Numbered from the stretch's first letter, positions 1-9,474 are shown. The stretch is DNA of 64,000 nucleotides from Formosa sp. Hel1_31_208 (GCF_900104785.1 NZ_LT629733.1:2893001-2957000), one strand, 5' to 3'. Notes: a model not told the origin generated them from the sequence alone. Program-made: numbers and translations.

Positions 1-152
1 TTGGACATCCTTTAGGTTGTACTGGAGCTAAATTATCAGTACAGTTATTTGATGAAATGCGGAAACGCGAAATGAACGCTAAATATGGTGCGGTAACCAT
101 GTGTGTTGGTACTGGTCAAGGTGCTTGTGGAATATTTGAATTTTTAAACTAA
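1..152 (+). CDS. acetyl-CoA acyltransferase (thiolase), C-terminal fragment
   Basis: This is the last 49 residues of a thiolase whose start lies left of the window; codons are in frame from base 3 and end at TAA 150-152. The fragment begins with GHPLGCTGA, the catalytic His loop, and carries CVGTGQG near the end, the conserved Cys/Gly loop of the thiolase active site. The family performs thiolytic cleavage of 3-ketoacyl-CoA in beta-oxidation. The acyl-CoA dehydrogenase starts 27 bp downstream on the same strand, as expected for a fatty-acid degradation operon. The exact member (FadA or FadI type) cannot be told from the tail. Confidence 0.88.
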   Translation, partial: GHPLGCTGAKLSVQLFDEMRKREMNAKYGAVTMCVGTGQGACGIFEFLN

Positions 153-179
153 AAAAGAAGAACAAAACAAAATATAGCG

Positions 180-1988
180 ATGGAAACAACAGAAAAAGAC
201 ATTCTAAGAGGAGGACAATTCTTAGTCAAAGAAACCAAGTGCGAAGATATATTTACACCTGAAGATTTTTCGGAAGAACAACAAATGATGAAAGATTCGG
301 TAATGGAATTTAATGACCGTGAAATCATTCCTCATAAACCTCGTTTTGAAGCAAAAGATTATGCCTTAACTGAAGACGTCATGCGTAAAGCTGGTGATAT
401 GGGCTTTTTAAGTGTTGCTGTACCAGAAGCTTATGGAGGAATGGGCATGGGCTTTGTCTCTACGGTCTTAACTTGTGATTATATATCAAGTGGAACGGGA
501 TCATTCAGTACAGCCTTTGGTGCGCATACAGGAATTGGAACAATGCCAATTACACTCTACGGAACCGAAGCGCAAAAACAAAAGTATGTCCCAAAATTAG
601 CTACTGGAGAATGGTTTGGCGCTTATTGCTTGACTGAGCCTGGAGCTGGATCTGATGCTAATTCAGGAAAAACCACAGCAGAATTGTCTGCCGATGGAAA
701 ATCTTATAAAATCAATGGTCAAAAAATGTGGATTTCAAATGCAGGTTTCTGTCGTTTGATGATTGTTTTCGCACGTATTGAAAATGATAAAAATATTACA
801 GGTTTCATCGTTGAATTCGATAAAGCAAACCCGAATGGTATTACACTGGGTGAAGAGGAACATAAACTAGGTATTCGCGCAAGTTCTACACGTCAAGTAT
901 TCTTTAACGACACTGTTGTTCCTGCCGAAAACATGTTAGCTGGCCGAGGTGAAGGCTTTAAAATTGCCATGAATGCACTTAACGTTGGACGAATAAAATT
1001 AGCAGCTGCTTGTTTAGATTCTCAAAGAAGAATTCTAACTACAGCAGTCAATTACGCAAATGAACGTAAACAATTTAACACCCCTATTTCAGATTTCGGA
1101 GCGATTAAAGTGAAACTTGCTGAAATGGCTGCAAGTGCTTATGCTGGAGAATCTGCAACATACAGAGCTGCTAAAAACATTGAAGATCGCATCGCTATGC
1201 GCGAAGCTGCTGGAAACTCACACCAAGAAGCAGAACTAAAAGGCGTAGAAGAATATGCTATTGAATGTTCTATCTTAAAAGTAGCCGTTTCAGAAGATGT
1301 ACAAAACTGTGCTGATGAAGGCATCCAAATTTTTGGAGGTATGGGATTCTCTGAAGAAACACCTATGGAAGCTGCATGGAGAGATGCACGTATTGCCCGT
1401 ATTTACGAAGGAACAAACGAAATCAACAGAATGTTATCAGTAGGGATGTTGGTTAAGAAAGCTATGAAAGGTCATGTTGATTTATTAGGTCCTGCTCAAG
1501 CAGTACAAGAAGAATTAATGGGAATACCATCTTTCGATACACCCGATTATTCTGAGTTATTTTCCGAAGAAAAAGAAATGATTAAGAAGTTAAAAAAGAC
1601 CTTCTTAATGGTTGCTGGTGGAGCGGTTCAAAAGTATGGTCCTCAATTAGAAGATCACCAACAATTATTAATTGCAGCAGCAGATATCTTGATTGAAATC
1701 TACATGGCTGAATCAGCTATTTTAAGAACCGAAAAGAATGCTAAGCGGTTTGGTGAAGACGCGCAATCTGCTCAAATTGCCATGGCCAAATTATACTTGT
1801 ACCATGCCGTTGATATCGTTGAAGAAAAAGGAAAAGAAAGTATTATTTCTTTTGCTGAAGGCGACGAGCAGCGTATGATGCTCATGGGTCTAAAACGTTT
1901 TACTAAATATGCCAACTATCCAGATATCGTAGATTTACGCAAGGAAGTTGCAGAAAAAGTGAAATCTGAGAATAAATATTGTTTTTAA
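180..1988 (+). CDS. acyl-CoA dehydrogenase
   Basis: A 602-residue FAD flavoprotein catalysing the first oxidation of acyl-CoA in beta-oxidation. Residues about 30-420 hold the classical acyl-CoA dehydrogenase fold: the CLTEPGAGSDA motif at about 150-160, and YEGTNEINR with the likely catalytic base Glu410. About 180 further residues follow, a C-terminal extension like that of long or very-long-chain dehydrogenases and common in Bacteroidota. It follows the thiolase closely, so the two are probably co-transcribed, and a strong hairpin terminator sits just downstream. Chain-length preference is inferred only from the extension. Confidence 0.93.
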   Translation: METTEKDILRGGQFLVKETKCEDIFTPEDFSEEQQMMKDSVMEFNDREIIPHKPRFEAKDYALTEDVMRKAGDMGFLSVAVPEAYGGMGMGFVSTVLTCDYISSGTGSFSTAFGAHTGIGTMPITLYGTEAQKQKYVPKLATGEWFGAYCLTEPGAGSDANSGKTTAELSADGKSYKINGQKMWISNAGFCRLMIVFARIENDKNITGFIVEFDKANPNGITLGEEEHKLGIRASSTRQVFFNDTVVPAENMLAGRGEGFKIAMNALNVGRIKLAAACLDSQRRILTTAVNYANERKQFNTPISDFGAIKVKLAEMAASAYAGESATYRAAKNIEDRIAMREAAGNSHQEAELKGVEEYAIECSILKVAVSEDVQNCADEGIQIFGGMGFSEETPMEAAWRDARIARIYEGTNEINRMLSVGMLVKKAMKGHVDLLGPAQAVQEELMGIPSFDTPDYSELFSEEKEMIKKLKKTFLMVAGGAVQKYGPQLEDHQQLLIAAADILIEIYMAESAILRTEKNAKRFGEDAQSAQIAMAKLYLYHAVDIVEEKGKESIISFAEGDEQRMMLMGLKRFTKYANYPDIVDLRKEVAEKVKSENKYCF

Positions 1989-2017
1989 TCTAGACGTGTT
2001 CTAATTTTAGAAACAGC

Positions 2018-2050
2018 AAAAGCCAATTCACTAACGGAATTGGCTTTTTT
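2018..2050 (+). terminator. rho-independent terminator of the beta-oxidation operon
   Basis: A perfect 12-bp stem (2018-2029 with 2037-2048) around a 7-base loop, ending in a run of T. It starts 30 bp after the acyl-CoA dehydrogenase stop codon. It also shows that an upstream ATG at 2040 cannot be the start of the next gene, because that ATG lies inside the stem. Confidence 0.9.
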
Positions 2051-2087
2051 AATTTTACTATCTTTAAATCCATTAAATATTGTAGTT

Positions 2088-3350
2088 ATGAAACCTTATA
2101 CTTCTCTTTTCTTTTCACTTTGTTTTTCTGTCTGTTTTGCGCAATCCAATACCGAAATTTTCCTCTTTGATTTAGAAACGAGTGCTACTCAAATAGAACT
2201 CAACAACGGTCAAAACATTTCTAATAACTTAGGCTATGATAATCAACCGTCATTTTTAAATGATCGCTATATATTGTTTGCTTCAACAAGAAATGAACAA
2301 ACAGATATTGCCAAATATGATATGAGATATGGTTCTAAATCTTGGTTAAATTTTACAGAGGGCGGTGAATACACACCGCTAAAAGTTCCTAATAAGGATG
2401 AAGTTTCCGCAGTTAGACTCGATAAAGATGGGAAACAACGTTTGTATGGCTATACGATGAGCAATGGCGAATCAACAGAACTAATTGCAGACTTAGTTGT
2501 TGCTTATTATACGTGGTTTGATGATCATACTGTTGTTTCTGCTGTCATTGAAGGTGATGATTTAAACCTTTATGTTTCCAACGTCTTAGATGGTCGTAGC
2601 AGAAAATATGCTACCAAGGTTGGTAGATCATTCCATAAAATCCCAAACTCAAACCTCGTTAGTTTTATTTCTAAAGCGAATGAAACCTGGCAAATTAAAT
2701 CCTTAAATCCTCTTACTGGTGTTACTAAAGTTATCGCAAATACCATAGAAGGTGTTGAAGATATTTGTTGGTTAAATAATAAGACCATTCTTTCAGGTCA
2801 AAACAATGTGCTATACAAACTGACTTTACAGCGTGACAACAACTGGAAAGAAGTTGCTAATTTAAGTCGTAATAGCATTTCTAAAATTACAAGATTAGCG
2901 ACTAATGCAGATGCTTCAAAATTATTAATTGCAGGTGATGTAGATTCTACGGCAACCACTACAGAAACAACATTAGACACCTCTGAATCTGATGAAACTA
3001 CGTCCGACAACTCTACTAAAACTTCTGATGCTAAAGCCATCGTTCAAAAACAATTAGATGCCTATAATGCCAGAGATATTGATGCCTTTATGGCAACTTA
3101 CACCAAAGACGTGAAGCTCTATAATTATCCTAACGAACTCAGAACTGATGGTCAGGAACAAATGCGCAAAAGTTATAAGGAATGGTTTGATGCGGTTCCA
3201 GATTTAAGAGCTTTTATAAAAAACCGTATTGTAATTGGCAATAAAGTCATAGATGAAGAGCAGGTGACCGCCAACGGTAAAGTAATTAATGCCGTTGCCA
3301 TATATGAAGTAGAAAACGGCCTAATTAGTAAAGTCACCTTCATTCAATAA
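2088..3350 (+). CDS. secreted TolB-like beta-propeller protein with C-terminal SnoaL-like domain
   Basis: A 420-residue exported protein. It opens with a Sec signal peptide ending near CFAQ. Residues about 20-290 read as repeated WD/TolB-like propeller blades (SFLNDRYILFAST, NEQTDIAKYD). A Ser/Thr/Asp-rich linker follows, and from about residue 314 a SnoaL/NTF2-like domain (QLDAYNARDIDAFMATYTKD) runs to the end. The ATG at 2088 is chosen because the frame's earlier ATG at 2040 lies inside the preceding terminator, while a TATCTTTA -7-like element (2059-2066) lies between them. Substrate and role are unknown. Confidence 0.75.
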   Translation: MKPYTSLFFSLCFSVCFAQSNTEIFLFDLETSATQIELNNGQNISNNLGYDNQPSFLNDRYILFASTRNEQTDIAKYDMRYGSKSWLNFTEGGEYTPLKVPNKDEVSAVRLDKDGKQRLYGYTMSNGESTELIADLVVAYYTWFDDHTVVSAVIEGDDLNLYVSNVLDGRSRKYATKVGRSFHKIPNSNLVSFISKANETWQIKSLNPLTGVTKVIANTIEGVEDICWLNNKTILSGQNNVLYKLTLQRDNNWKEVANLSRNSISKITRLATNADASKLLIAGDVDSTATTTETTLDTSESDETTSDNSTKTSDAKAIVQKQLDAYNARDIDAFMATYTKDVKLYNYPNELRTDGQEQMRKSYKEWFDAVPDLRAFIKNRIVIGNKVIDEEQVTANGKVINAVAIYEVENGLISKVTFIQ

Positions 3351-3378
3351 ACTAGATGCCCCTAACTTTATATAGGTT

Positions 3379-4707
3379 TTAGTTACTAGGAATTAGGATA
3401 AGTTCTTCCTGAGGTTCAATTAGATACTCAGCAGCATTTTTTGTTACTATAGCCATCTCTTCTACTGAAATAGTTTTTAGTGAACCATCTTCTAACTTCC
3501 AAGAATGAAATCCATCAAATGCGAAAGTCATTCCTTCTTTGAGTTGTTTTTCTGAAGCTGGTCTTACATGAGATGCTTGTGAACCTCCTAAATTTGGACC
3601 AACATCGTGAGCCACATATCCTACGGGATGTCCTGTACTCCACATAACGTACTCTGATTTTGCCGCTTCCATTAGCACACGTTGTGCTCTATCAACATCA
3701 ACTCCCTTTACTCCCGGTTTCATGGCCGCCAGTACCGCTCGGTTACCTGCTTTTCCACTTTCCCAGTAATACTGGATATTATCTGGAGCTTTAGTCTCAT
3801 CATCTTTTAGGACATATGCAAATCGTTGAATATCACTAACCCATTGATCGTAGACTTTGATTCCAAAATCGATTTGAATAACATCTCCTGGCATAATTAT
3901 TTTATCGGTTGCATGCGAATGGCCTCGGTCTGGACCAGAATTCACATTTGGGTTTTGGTCTGGAGCCCAACCATCGGTTACAGCGTACTCAGCCATTTTT
4001 TGCTTTAAAAACTTGGCAATATCCGCATCTGTAGATTGTCCAGGAATCACTTGTTTATAAGCTTCAATTTGCCAATCGGCCGTTAGTTGGGCTGCCTTGC
4101 GTAAAATTTCAACTTCTTCTGGTAGTTTGATAGATAACCATTCATAAATTAATTGTGTAGATGAAACTAATGTACCCTCATAATCCATTAATAAATTTTC
4201 AAGATCTGTTCTTTGTGTGAATGAAAGTCCGTCAGCCATGGCATTCGAGTCCGATGAATTAACTGCGATAGTTGCAAAATTCTTTTCCTTAATGAAATTT
4301 GTGGCCATTTCGACTGCCGATGTTCCTCTTTCAACACTCACCACTTCATCATGAATATTTAAATCGTCTAAAGCTGTTGCTTCACCAGAAGGTGAAAACA
4401 CCATGGAATGAAATCCATTGTCATCATTAAAAAATAAAAAAGCTGCAGTACCACCTGCATTTTCACCTCCAATATGATCAGCGATAGGATCGTTATTATT
4501 TTCTCTACAAATCACCAGCCAACAATCTACTTCAGCAACCTTCAGTGCTTGAGGTAATAATGAGTTAATGCGTTCCTTTCTTATGTCTTGCCAAGGATTC
4601 TCACCCCAAAAACTCTGAGGATTAATGATAACTTCTTGTGGCTTGGTATCAATACAGCTAGTGAATAGTATTAATACGACAATCAAAATACGGTGAATAG
4701 TGTTCAT
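3379..4707 (-). CDS. M24-family metallopeptidase lipoprotein (Xaa-Pro peptidase-like)
   Basis: A 442-residue lipoprotein with lipobox LFTSC (Cys18), probably anchored in the cell envelope. An N-terminal creatinase-like half (about 30-195) precedes the pita-bread M24 domain. Likely metal ligands are Asp280 (IDFG), Asp292 (SDIQR), a His in GHPVGYVAHD (360-367) and Glu416/417 (VEEM). The usual Glu of the EPG motif appears to be replaced by Asp398 in FAFDGF, so metal binding may be atypical. It is convergent with the propeller gene, with a 28-bp gap. Family placement is firm; activity as an aminopeptidase is inferred. Confidence 0.85.
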   Translation of the reverse strand: MNTIHRILIVVLILFTSCIDTKPQEVIINPQSFWGENPWQDIRKERINSLLPQALKVAEVDCWLVICRENNNDPIADHIGGENAGGTAAFLFFNDDNGFHSMVFSPSGEATALDDLNIHDEVVSVERGTSAVEMATNFIKEKNFATIAVNSSDSNAMADGLSFTQRTDLENLLMDYEGTLVSSTQLIYEWLSIKLPEEVEILRKAAQLTADWQIEAYKQVIPGQSTDADIAKFLKQKMAEYAVTDGWAPDQNPNVNSGPDRGHSHATDKIIMPGDVIQIDFGIKVYDQWVSDIQRFAYVLKDDETKAPDNIQYYWESGKAGNRAVLAAMKPGVKGVDVDRAQRVLMEAAKSEYVMWSTGHPVGYVAHDVGPNLGGSQASHVRPASEKQLKEGMTFAFDGFHSWKLEDGSLKTISVEEMAIVTKNAAEYLIEPQEELILIPSN

Positions 4708-4814
4708 TTTTAAACTTTATAGTATCTTGACGAAGATAGTAATTATAGCAAAAAATTGAAAGCATTTAAGTCATTCTAATAATTTAAAAACTAATCTCCT
4801 TATATTTATAAGAC

Positions 4815-5963
4815 ATGAAATATCTATTACTCCTCGTTTTCTGTTTATCGACGCAGATTCATGCTCAAGAACCTACTCTAGAACCTAAATTGGAAAACAT
4901 CACTTGGATCTCCGGGAACTGGAAGGGCGAAGCCTTTGGCGGACAAACCGAAGAAAACTGGAGCAAACCTTCAGGCGGTTCGATGATGGCAACGTTCAAA
5001 CTCATCAATGAAGGAAAAGTATCGTTTTATGAAATTGAAATTATTAGAGAACTCGAGAACACATTAGTACTGCAATTAAAACACTTTGATAACGACCTTA
5101 AAGGCTGGGAAACTAAAAATGAAACGGTAGATTTTCCTTTGAAAAAAATTACGGCAACCCAAGTTGTTTTTGAAGGCATGAGCTTTGAAAAAGTAAATGA
5201 TAATGAAATGAATGTATATGTCGACATAAAAAATGACGATGGTGACATAGAAATAGTGAAATTTAATTATCATAAAGACTCAAAAGAAAACAAACCGCTT
5301 AAGCAGCTTATTAAAGTAAAAAAAGCGGAAACAAATCCCACTATAGATGGTATTGCAAATGAAGCTGTATGGCGCACATCTAAATGGTACTCTTTAGATC
5401 AATTGTGGTTGGGAAAAGCATACTCGAAAGATGATTTTCAAGGTCGTTACAAGCTATCATGGACCAATGACGCGCTTTATCTTTTAGTAGAAATAGAAGA
5501 CGACAAACTCATTGACAATAATGAAGACCCACTTGTTGCATGGTGGGACGATGATTGCTTAGAAGTTTTCATAGATGAAGATAACAGTGGTGGGAACCAT
5601 CAATTTACGCACAATGCTTTTGCTTATCATATAGCCTTAGACGGAAATGTAGTTGATTTGTCCACTTCGGAACAAGGTAAATTATATAACTCCCATATAG
5701 AATCTAAGCGCATTACAACGGGTAACACTTCAATTTGGGAAGTGAAAATTTCGCTTTATGATGACACTTATAGCGACGCAGGTGATCATACGCCTATTAG
5801 ATTAAAACGCAATAAAAATATCGGATTTGCATTAGCCTATTGCGACAATGATAACAGCGACAATCGTGAAAATTTTATTGGCTCTATTGCTGTGGAAGGT
5901 AAAGATAAAAATAGAGGTTGGATAGATGCGGATATTTTTGGAACTTTACTACTTGTAAATTAA
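4815..5963 (+). CDS. secreted protein with DUF6265-like and CBM9-like domains
   Basis: A 382-residue exported protein with a signal peptide ending STQIHAQ. Residues about 25-150 resemble DUF6265 (ITWISGNWKGEAFGG, ENWSKPSGGSMMATF). Residues about 170-382 resemble a family 9 carbohydrate-binding module or sugar-binding-like domain (IDGIANEAVWRTSKWY, WWDDDCLEVFID). The combination suggests a surface or periplasmic binding protein, not an enzyme; no catalytic motif was recognised. The M28 peptidase gene follows 19 bp downstream, so co-transcription with the next two genes is likely. Domain names come from pattern recognition, not a profile search. Confidence 0.7.
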   Translation: MKYLLLLVFCLSTQIHAQEPTLEPKLENITWISGNWKGEAFGGQTEENWSKPSGGSMMATFKLINEGKVSFYEIEIIRELENTLVLQLKHFDNDLKGWETKNETVDFPLKKITATQVVFEGMSFEKVNDNEMNVYVDIKNDDGDIEIVKFNYHKDSKENKPLKQLIKVKKAETNPTIDGIANEAVWRTSKWYSLDQLWLGKAYSKDDFQGRYKLSWTNDALYLLVEIEDDKLIDNNEDPLVAWWDDDCLEVFIDEDNSGGNHQFTHNAFAYHIALDGNVVDLSTSEQGKLYNSHIESKRITTGNTSIWEVKISLYDDTYSDAGDHTPIRLKRNKNIGFALAYCDNDNSDNRENFIGSIAVEGKDKNRGWIDADIFGTLLLVN

Positions 5964-5982
5964 CATCATCAAAAATTATACT

Positions 5983-7329
5983 ATGAAAAAATTAATGACC
6001 CTTATGTTTTTAATGGCAACATGTCTAACATTTGGGCAAACCAGTCAGAAAATTTACGATATCATCGATGCTGTTTCAGAAGAACGATTGCGTCAAGATG
6101 TTAAAACACTTACCGAATTTGGTACCAGAAATACGTTTAGTGACACTCTAAGTGAAACGCGTGGTATTGGTGCTGCAAGACGATGGATTAAGAACGAGTT
6201 TGAAACCATTTCGAAAGATTGTAATAATTGTTTAAATGTATTTTATCAAAAAGATTTTGTCTCTAAAGAAGGAAATCGACGTGTTCCTAAAGATGCATGG
6301 GTGGTCAATGTCATTGCCGTTCAAAAAGGGACGACCTATCCTAATCGCTATATCATAATGAGTGGCGATATAGACTCAAGAGCTAGTGATACTATGGATT
6401 TTACCACAGACGCACCAGGAGCTAATGATAATGCCTCTGGAATGGCAGGCACCATAGAAGCTGCAAGAGTCTTATCTAAGTATCAATTTGAAAGCAGTGT
6501 CATATATGTGGGTTTATCTGGTGAAGAGCAGGGTTTATTTGGTGGAGCTGGGTTAGCTAAACACGCCAAAGAGCAAGGTTGGAATATTATAGGAGTTTTA
6601 AATAATGATATGATTGGAAACATCACAGGTGTTGATGGCGTAGTTGATAATCGTACGTTCAGAATATTTTCAGAACCAACAACTACTGACGAAACTGATC
6701 CAGAGAAATTAGCACGACAAGCCAGAGCAAGACGTTTTTATGGAGGAGAAGTTGACGGAATATCACGTCAGTTAGCGCGATATGTGCATAAGACTGTAAA
6801 CACTTACATGCCAGAAATGAATCCTATGATGGTATATCGTTTAGATCGTTTTGGTCGAGGAGGTCACCACCGCCCTTTTAACGATTTAGGCTTCGCTGGA
6901 ATTAGAATTATGGAAGCTCACGAAAATTATACACAACAGCATCAAGATATTCGCACAGAAAATGGGATACAATATGGTGACACTTTTGAGCATGTAAATT
7001 TCGGCTATGCAAAAAAACTCACCACTGTTAACGCCATCAATATGGCTAGCTTAGCTTGGGCTCCACCGGCACCTCCCACAGTTGAAATAGGTGGAATTGT
7101 TGAGCCCTCTGCTAAATTGAAGTGGAGTTCAGTAGCCGGTGCCAAAGGATATAAGATCTATTGGAGAGCCACCACCTCACCCACTTGGGATCATAGTAGA
7201 TATGTTGGTGATGTCAATGAGTTTACACTTGAAGGCATCGTCATTGATAATTTTTATTTTGGCGTAGCTGCTGTAGATGATGAAGGTTTTGAAAGCGTCG
7301 TCGTTTTTCCGAATAAAATTATGCGATAG
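5983..7329 (+). CDS. M28-family zinc metallopeptidase with C-terminal Fn3-like domain
   Basis: A 448-residue secreted aminopeptidase-like protein; the signal peptide ends near LTFGQ. The M28 core (about 35-350) shows GANDNASG with bridging Asp149, GEEQGLFG with Glu181/182, NNDMIGN with Asp209, and a late His (313 or 320). The first zinc ligand, usually His in an HxD motif, reads as Asp129 in SGDIDS. Residues about 360-448 look like a fibronectin type III domain. Its stop codon directly abuts the start of the M23 gene, so translation is probably coupled. Peptidase family is clear; the His-to-Asp change leaves activity to be tested. Confidence 0.87.
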   Translation: MKKLMTLMFLMATCLTFGQTSQKIYDIIDAVSEERLRQDVKTLTEFGTRNTFSDTLSETRGIGAARRWIKNEFETISKDCNNCLNVFYQKDFVSKEGNRRVPKDAWVVNVIAVQKGTTYPNRYIIMSGDIDSRASDTMDFTTDAPGANDNASGMAGTIEAARVLSKYQFESSVIYVGLSGEEQGLFGGAGLAKHAKEQGWNIIGVLNNDMIGNITGVDGVVDNRTFRIFSEPTTTDETDPEKLARQARARRFYGGEVDGISRQLARYVHKTVNTYMPEMNPMMVYRLDRFGRGGHHRPFNDLGFAGIRIMEAHENYTQQHQDIRTENGIQYGDTFEHVNFGYAKKLTTVNAINMASLAWAPPAPPTVEIGGIVEPSAKLKWSSVAGAKGYKIYWRATTSPTWDHSRYVGDVNEFTLEGIVIDNFYFGVAAVDDEGFESVVVFPNKIMR

Positions 7330-8124
7330 ATGAAAATCAATGTCGGTTTTATAATCCTTCTTTGCTTCTTTTCATGCAGTGAAAAAGTAATTAAACCTAG
7401 TTATATTCAATTTCAAACCAAAGAGGATTCTATTGTTATTTCGGCAATAAACAGAAATAATTATCCACTTCATGTTTATGTGGAGCAAAATTCTCAGGCA
7501 GTAACAGATACGTTAATCTTACTTCCAAAAGAGTCAAATATATTATTGCGTTTATCATCACAAGATGACGACACACTATCTATCCTTGAAAACTATGGCT
7601 TTAGAGGTGCTTATGGCAATCCGAAAATGACAGTTTACGATACATTGTACAATTATCAGTTACCTTTTCCTAAGGGCAAAAAATATACCGTCTTACAAGG
7701 GAATGATACCAACTTCACTCATGATAATGACTTTTCAAGATACGCCATAGATTTTAGAATGCCAATTGGTGACACTGTTTGCGCTGCTAGAAGTGGCTAT
7801 ATTGCAGGCATTGTACAACACCATAAAAAGCAAGGTACCAATCCGTCTTATCGCGATTATGCTAATTTCATTACAATGTATCATAAGGACGGTACATTTA
7901 GTCAATACGTTCATTTAAAACAGAATGGTGCTTTAGTAGTTCACAATCAATATGTCGAAAAAGGAGACCCTATTGGTTTGTCAGGTCATACGGGTTGGTC
8001 AACAGAGCCACATTTGCATTTTGCAGTTTTTAAATCGAAGCCTTTTGAATTTGTATCTATCCCAATTCTAATAAACGGAAGAAAAAGTCAATCCATAAAC
8101 AAATGGGATTTGGCGACTCATTAA
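7330..8124 (+). CDS. M23-family (LytM) peptidase lipoprotein
   Basis: A 264-residue lipoprotein with lipobox FFSC (Cys16). The C-terminal half is a LytM/peptidase M23 fold of the cell-wall endopeptidase type. Candidate zinc ligands are His131/Asp141 (THDNDFSRYAIDF) and His228/His230 in EPHLHFAVF, with His195 in SQYVHLK. The N-terminal half (about 20-120) has no recognised domain. It begins on the base after the M28 stop, and a terminator follows. It may trim peptidoglycan or other Gly-rich peptides; some flavobacterial M23 homologues are secreted and non-catalytic, but here the zinc motif looks intact. Confidence 0.87.
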   Translation: MKINVGFIILLCFFSCSEKVIKPSYIQFQTKEDSIVISAINRNNYPLHVYVEQNSQAVTDTLILLPKESNILLRLSSQDDDTLSILENYGFRGAYGNPKMTVYDTLYNYQLPFPKGKKYTVLQGNDTNFTHDNDFSRYAIDFRMPIGDTVCAARSGYIAGIVQHHKKQGTNPSYRDYANFITMYHKDGTFSQYVHLKQNGALVVHNQYVEKGDPIGLSGHTGWSTEPHLHFAVFKSKPFEFVSIPILINGRKSQSINKWDLATH

Positions 8125-8127
8125 CAA

Positions 8128-8157
8128 AAGAAAGGCTACCAAACGGTAGCCTTTTTT
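8128..8157. terminator. bidirectional terminator between convergent genes
   Basis: A perfect 10-bp stem (8131-8140 with 8145-8154) and AAAC loop, flanked by A-run and T-run. It lies between the M23 peptidase gene and the oppositely oriented T9SS gene, so it can serve both directions. Confidence 0.9.
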
Positions 8158-8176
8158 ATTCTATAATAAAAATTGA

Positions 8177-9004
8177 TTAATTGACTAATATCTTTTTAGA
8201 ATCGATTCCATTTTCAGTATGGACTATAACAATATAGGCACCAGTAGTCATTTGATCGGCATTAATAGTGAATGTATTGTTTGAATTTATAGCATTCGAT
8301 CTATACACAGATTGACCAAGAATTGAATAGATTTCAATATTATGAATATTTATGTTTGCGTTATTCAAAACTTTAATTTGATCTGCATTTACATCAAACC
8401 TGATGTCAATTGAGTTAGCATTTGTTTCAAATTCGTTTACACCAAGAGTATCCGGTTGTGCAAATACAATTTCAAATCGGTTTAAATATACACCAGAATT
8501 TAAATTTACTGCGTAAGGACCTTCTTTGATATTAAAATATATACCTAAAGTGATATCATGTACAAATATGTTCATGGAGTTAGGAATGTTTTCAAGTTTA
8601 TCAATTTCAATCGTATTGATACCATTACTATTAGTCGTAATTCCAATTGGAATGACTGTATCTTCGTTGATATCATTAATCCCCTGATTTAAAAACTTGC
8701 CAGAATCGATTAACCAAAACATATCATCAGATTGTATATTGTCCATTTCAGTATCAAAATCCTCATCAAAACCTGAAGATGCATTCTCATCTGCCAAAAC
8801 TGAAATTTCTCTCATATAACTATTAGGAGAATTATATTCTAACCTTATCTTCATTCTTAAGTCTGGTTCTTCAATAGTAGTAGTAGTAGTTGTTGCGGCA
8901 GTCTCATTACTGGCAAATAAATGACCTGTACTAAGCAATAAACACACTAACAATACTGCAGTCTGTAATTTAGTTAATACTTTAAAAATTGTAGTTTTTT
9001 TCAT
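8177..9004 (-). CDS. short T9SS type A sorting-domain protein, paralogue of the C-terminal module of the giant neighbour
   Basis: A 275-residue protein. The ATG at 9004 (MKKTTIFKVL) is preferred over one nine codons upstream because it gives a normal signal peptide ending near GHLFAS. After a run of Thr residues, about residues 50-190 form a module (EPDLRMKIRLEYNS, IDKLENIPNSMNIFVHDI, GVYLNRFEIVFA). This module closely matches the region just before the sorting domain of the 1589-residue neighbour. The last 75 or so residues are a type A sorting domain (ILGQSVYRS ... TGAYIVIVHTENG ... KKILVN), so export by the type IX system is expected. No enzymatic motif was seen. Confidence 0.85.
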   Translation of the reverse strand: MKKTTIFKVLTKLQTAVLLVCLLLSTGHLFASNETAATTTTTTIEEPDLRMKIRLEYNSPNSYMREISVLADENASSGFDEDFDTEMDNIQSDDMFWLIDSGKFLNQGINDINEDTVIPIGITTNSNGINTIEIDKLENIPNSMNIFVHDITLGIYFNIKEGPYAVNLNSGVYLNRFEIVFAQPDTLGVNEFETNANSIDIRFDVNADQIKVLNNANINIHNIEIYSILGQSVYRSNAINSNNTFTINADQMTTGAYIVIVHTENGIDSKKILVN

Positions 9005-9271
9005 AATCGTAGGTTTTAAGTGATCGCTCACCTCATTAATTAGTTTAATTGTCTTATTTAATTACATGATGTGTATACAACAAAAATTGTAACACGTTGA
9101 GGGAGGATACTTAACAACTATGATAAGTATTGGGATTAATTTGTTATTGTAAAATAATATGAAATTGGCTTACCGACTCAGTAACAATTAAGAAGTCATG
9201 AAGTAGGCAATCATATTTCGTAGGCTTGGGACCCATTATTTCATTATATGTTCACACATACAATTTCAACA
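9005..9271 (-). other. long conserved mRNA leader of the short T9SS gene
   Basis: About 265 bases lie between the predicted transcription start and the ATG at 9004. Blocks in it match the leader of the giant neighbour: 9221-9230 with 14618-14627 (TAGGCTTGGG on the plus strand), 9131-9149 with 14459-14476, and 9098-9112 with 14424-14438. Between these blocks the two leaders differ. No gene was found in 9032-9535; the rest of that gap holds the control region and the terminator of the upstream gene. Confidence 0.5.
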
Positions 9272-9277
9272 ACACCT

Positions 9278-9376
9278 CAAAGATAGAGTGCTACATCACC
9301 AGAAGATCATATACTCGATTACAGGGAATAAATACTCGATGAAATGTAGTAAATGACTGTTTTTATCGATGAAATG
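9278..9376 (-). promoter_or_regulatory. predicted promoter and three-part operator of the short T9SS gene
   Basis: On the minus strand a TATCTTTG -7 element lies at 9285-9278. Upstream are two exact copies of the 9-mer ATACTCGAT (plus strand, 9311-9319 and 9332-9340), 21 bp apart. A third CGAT core follows at 9367-9370, 30 bp further. The second and third copies share CGATGAAATG. No good -33 TTTG is visible, which fits an activator-dependent promoter. The same layout recurs at 14671-14761. Confidence 0.55.
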
Positions 9377-9474
9377 ACCACAATAAAAAGACAACTAAAT
9401 CACTGTATTTAACTATTTATTAGATACTTATATTATTTACTGAATTAATCTACCATATGTAATAAGCTCAATTG

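Noticed and set aside
1139..1324. Antisense open frames, here and throughout the window, inside well-supported genes
   Set aside because: They lack protein-like features and mirror the coding frame of the real gene on the other strand.
8876..8894. TAG/TTG trinucleotide run resembling a microsatellite
   Set aside because: It encodes the Thr-rich linker of the short T9SS protein and is too short to call a repeat locus.
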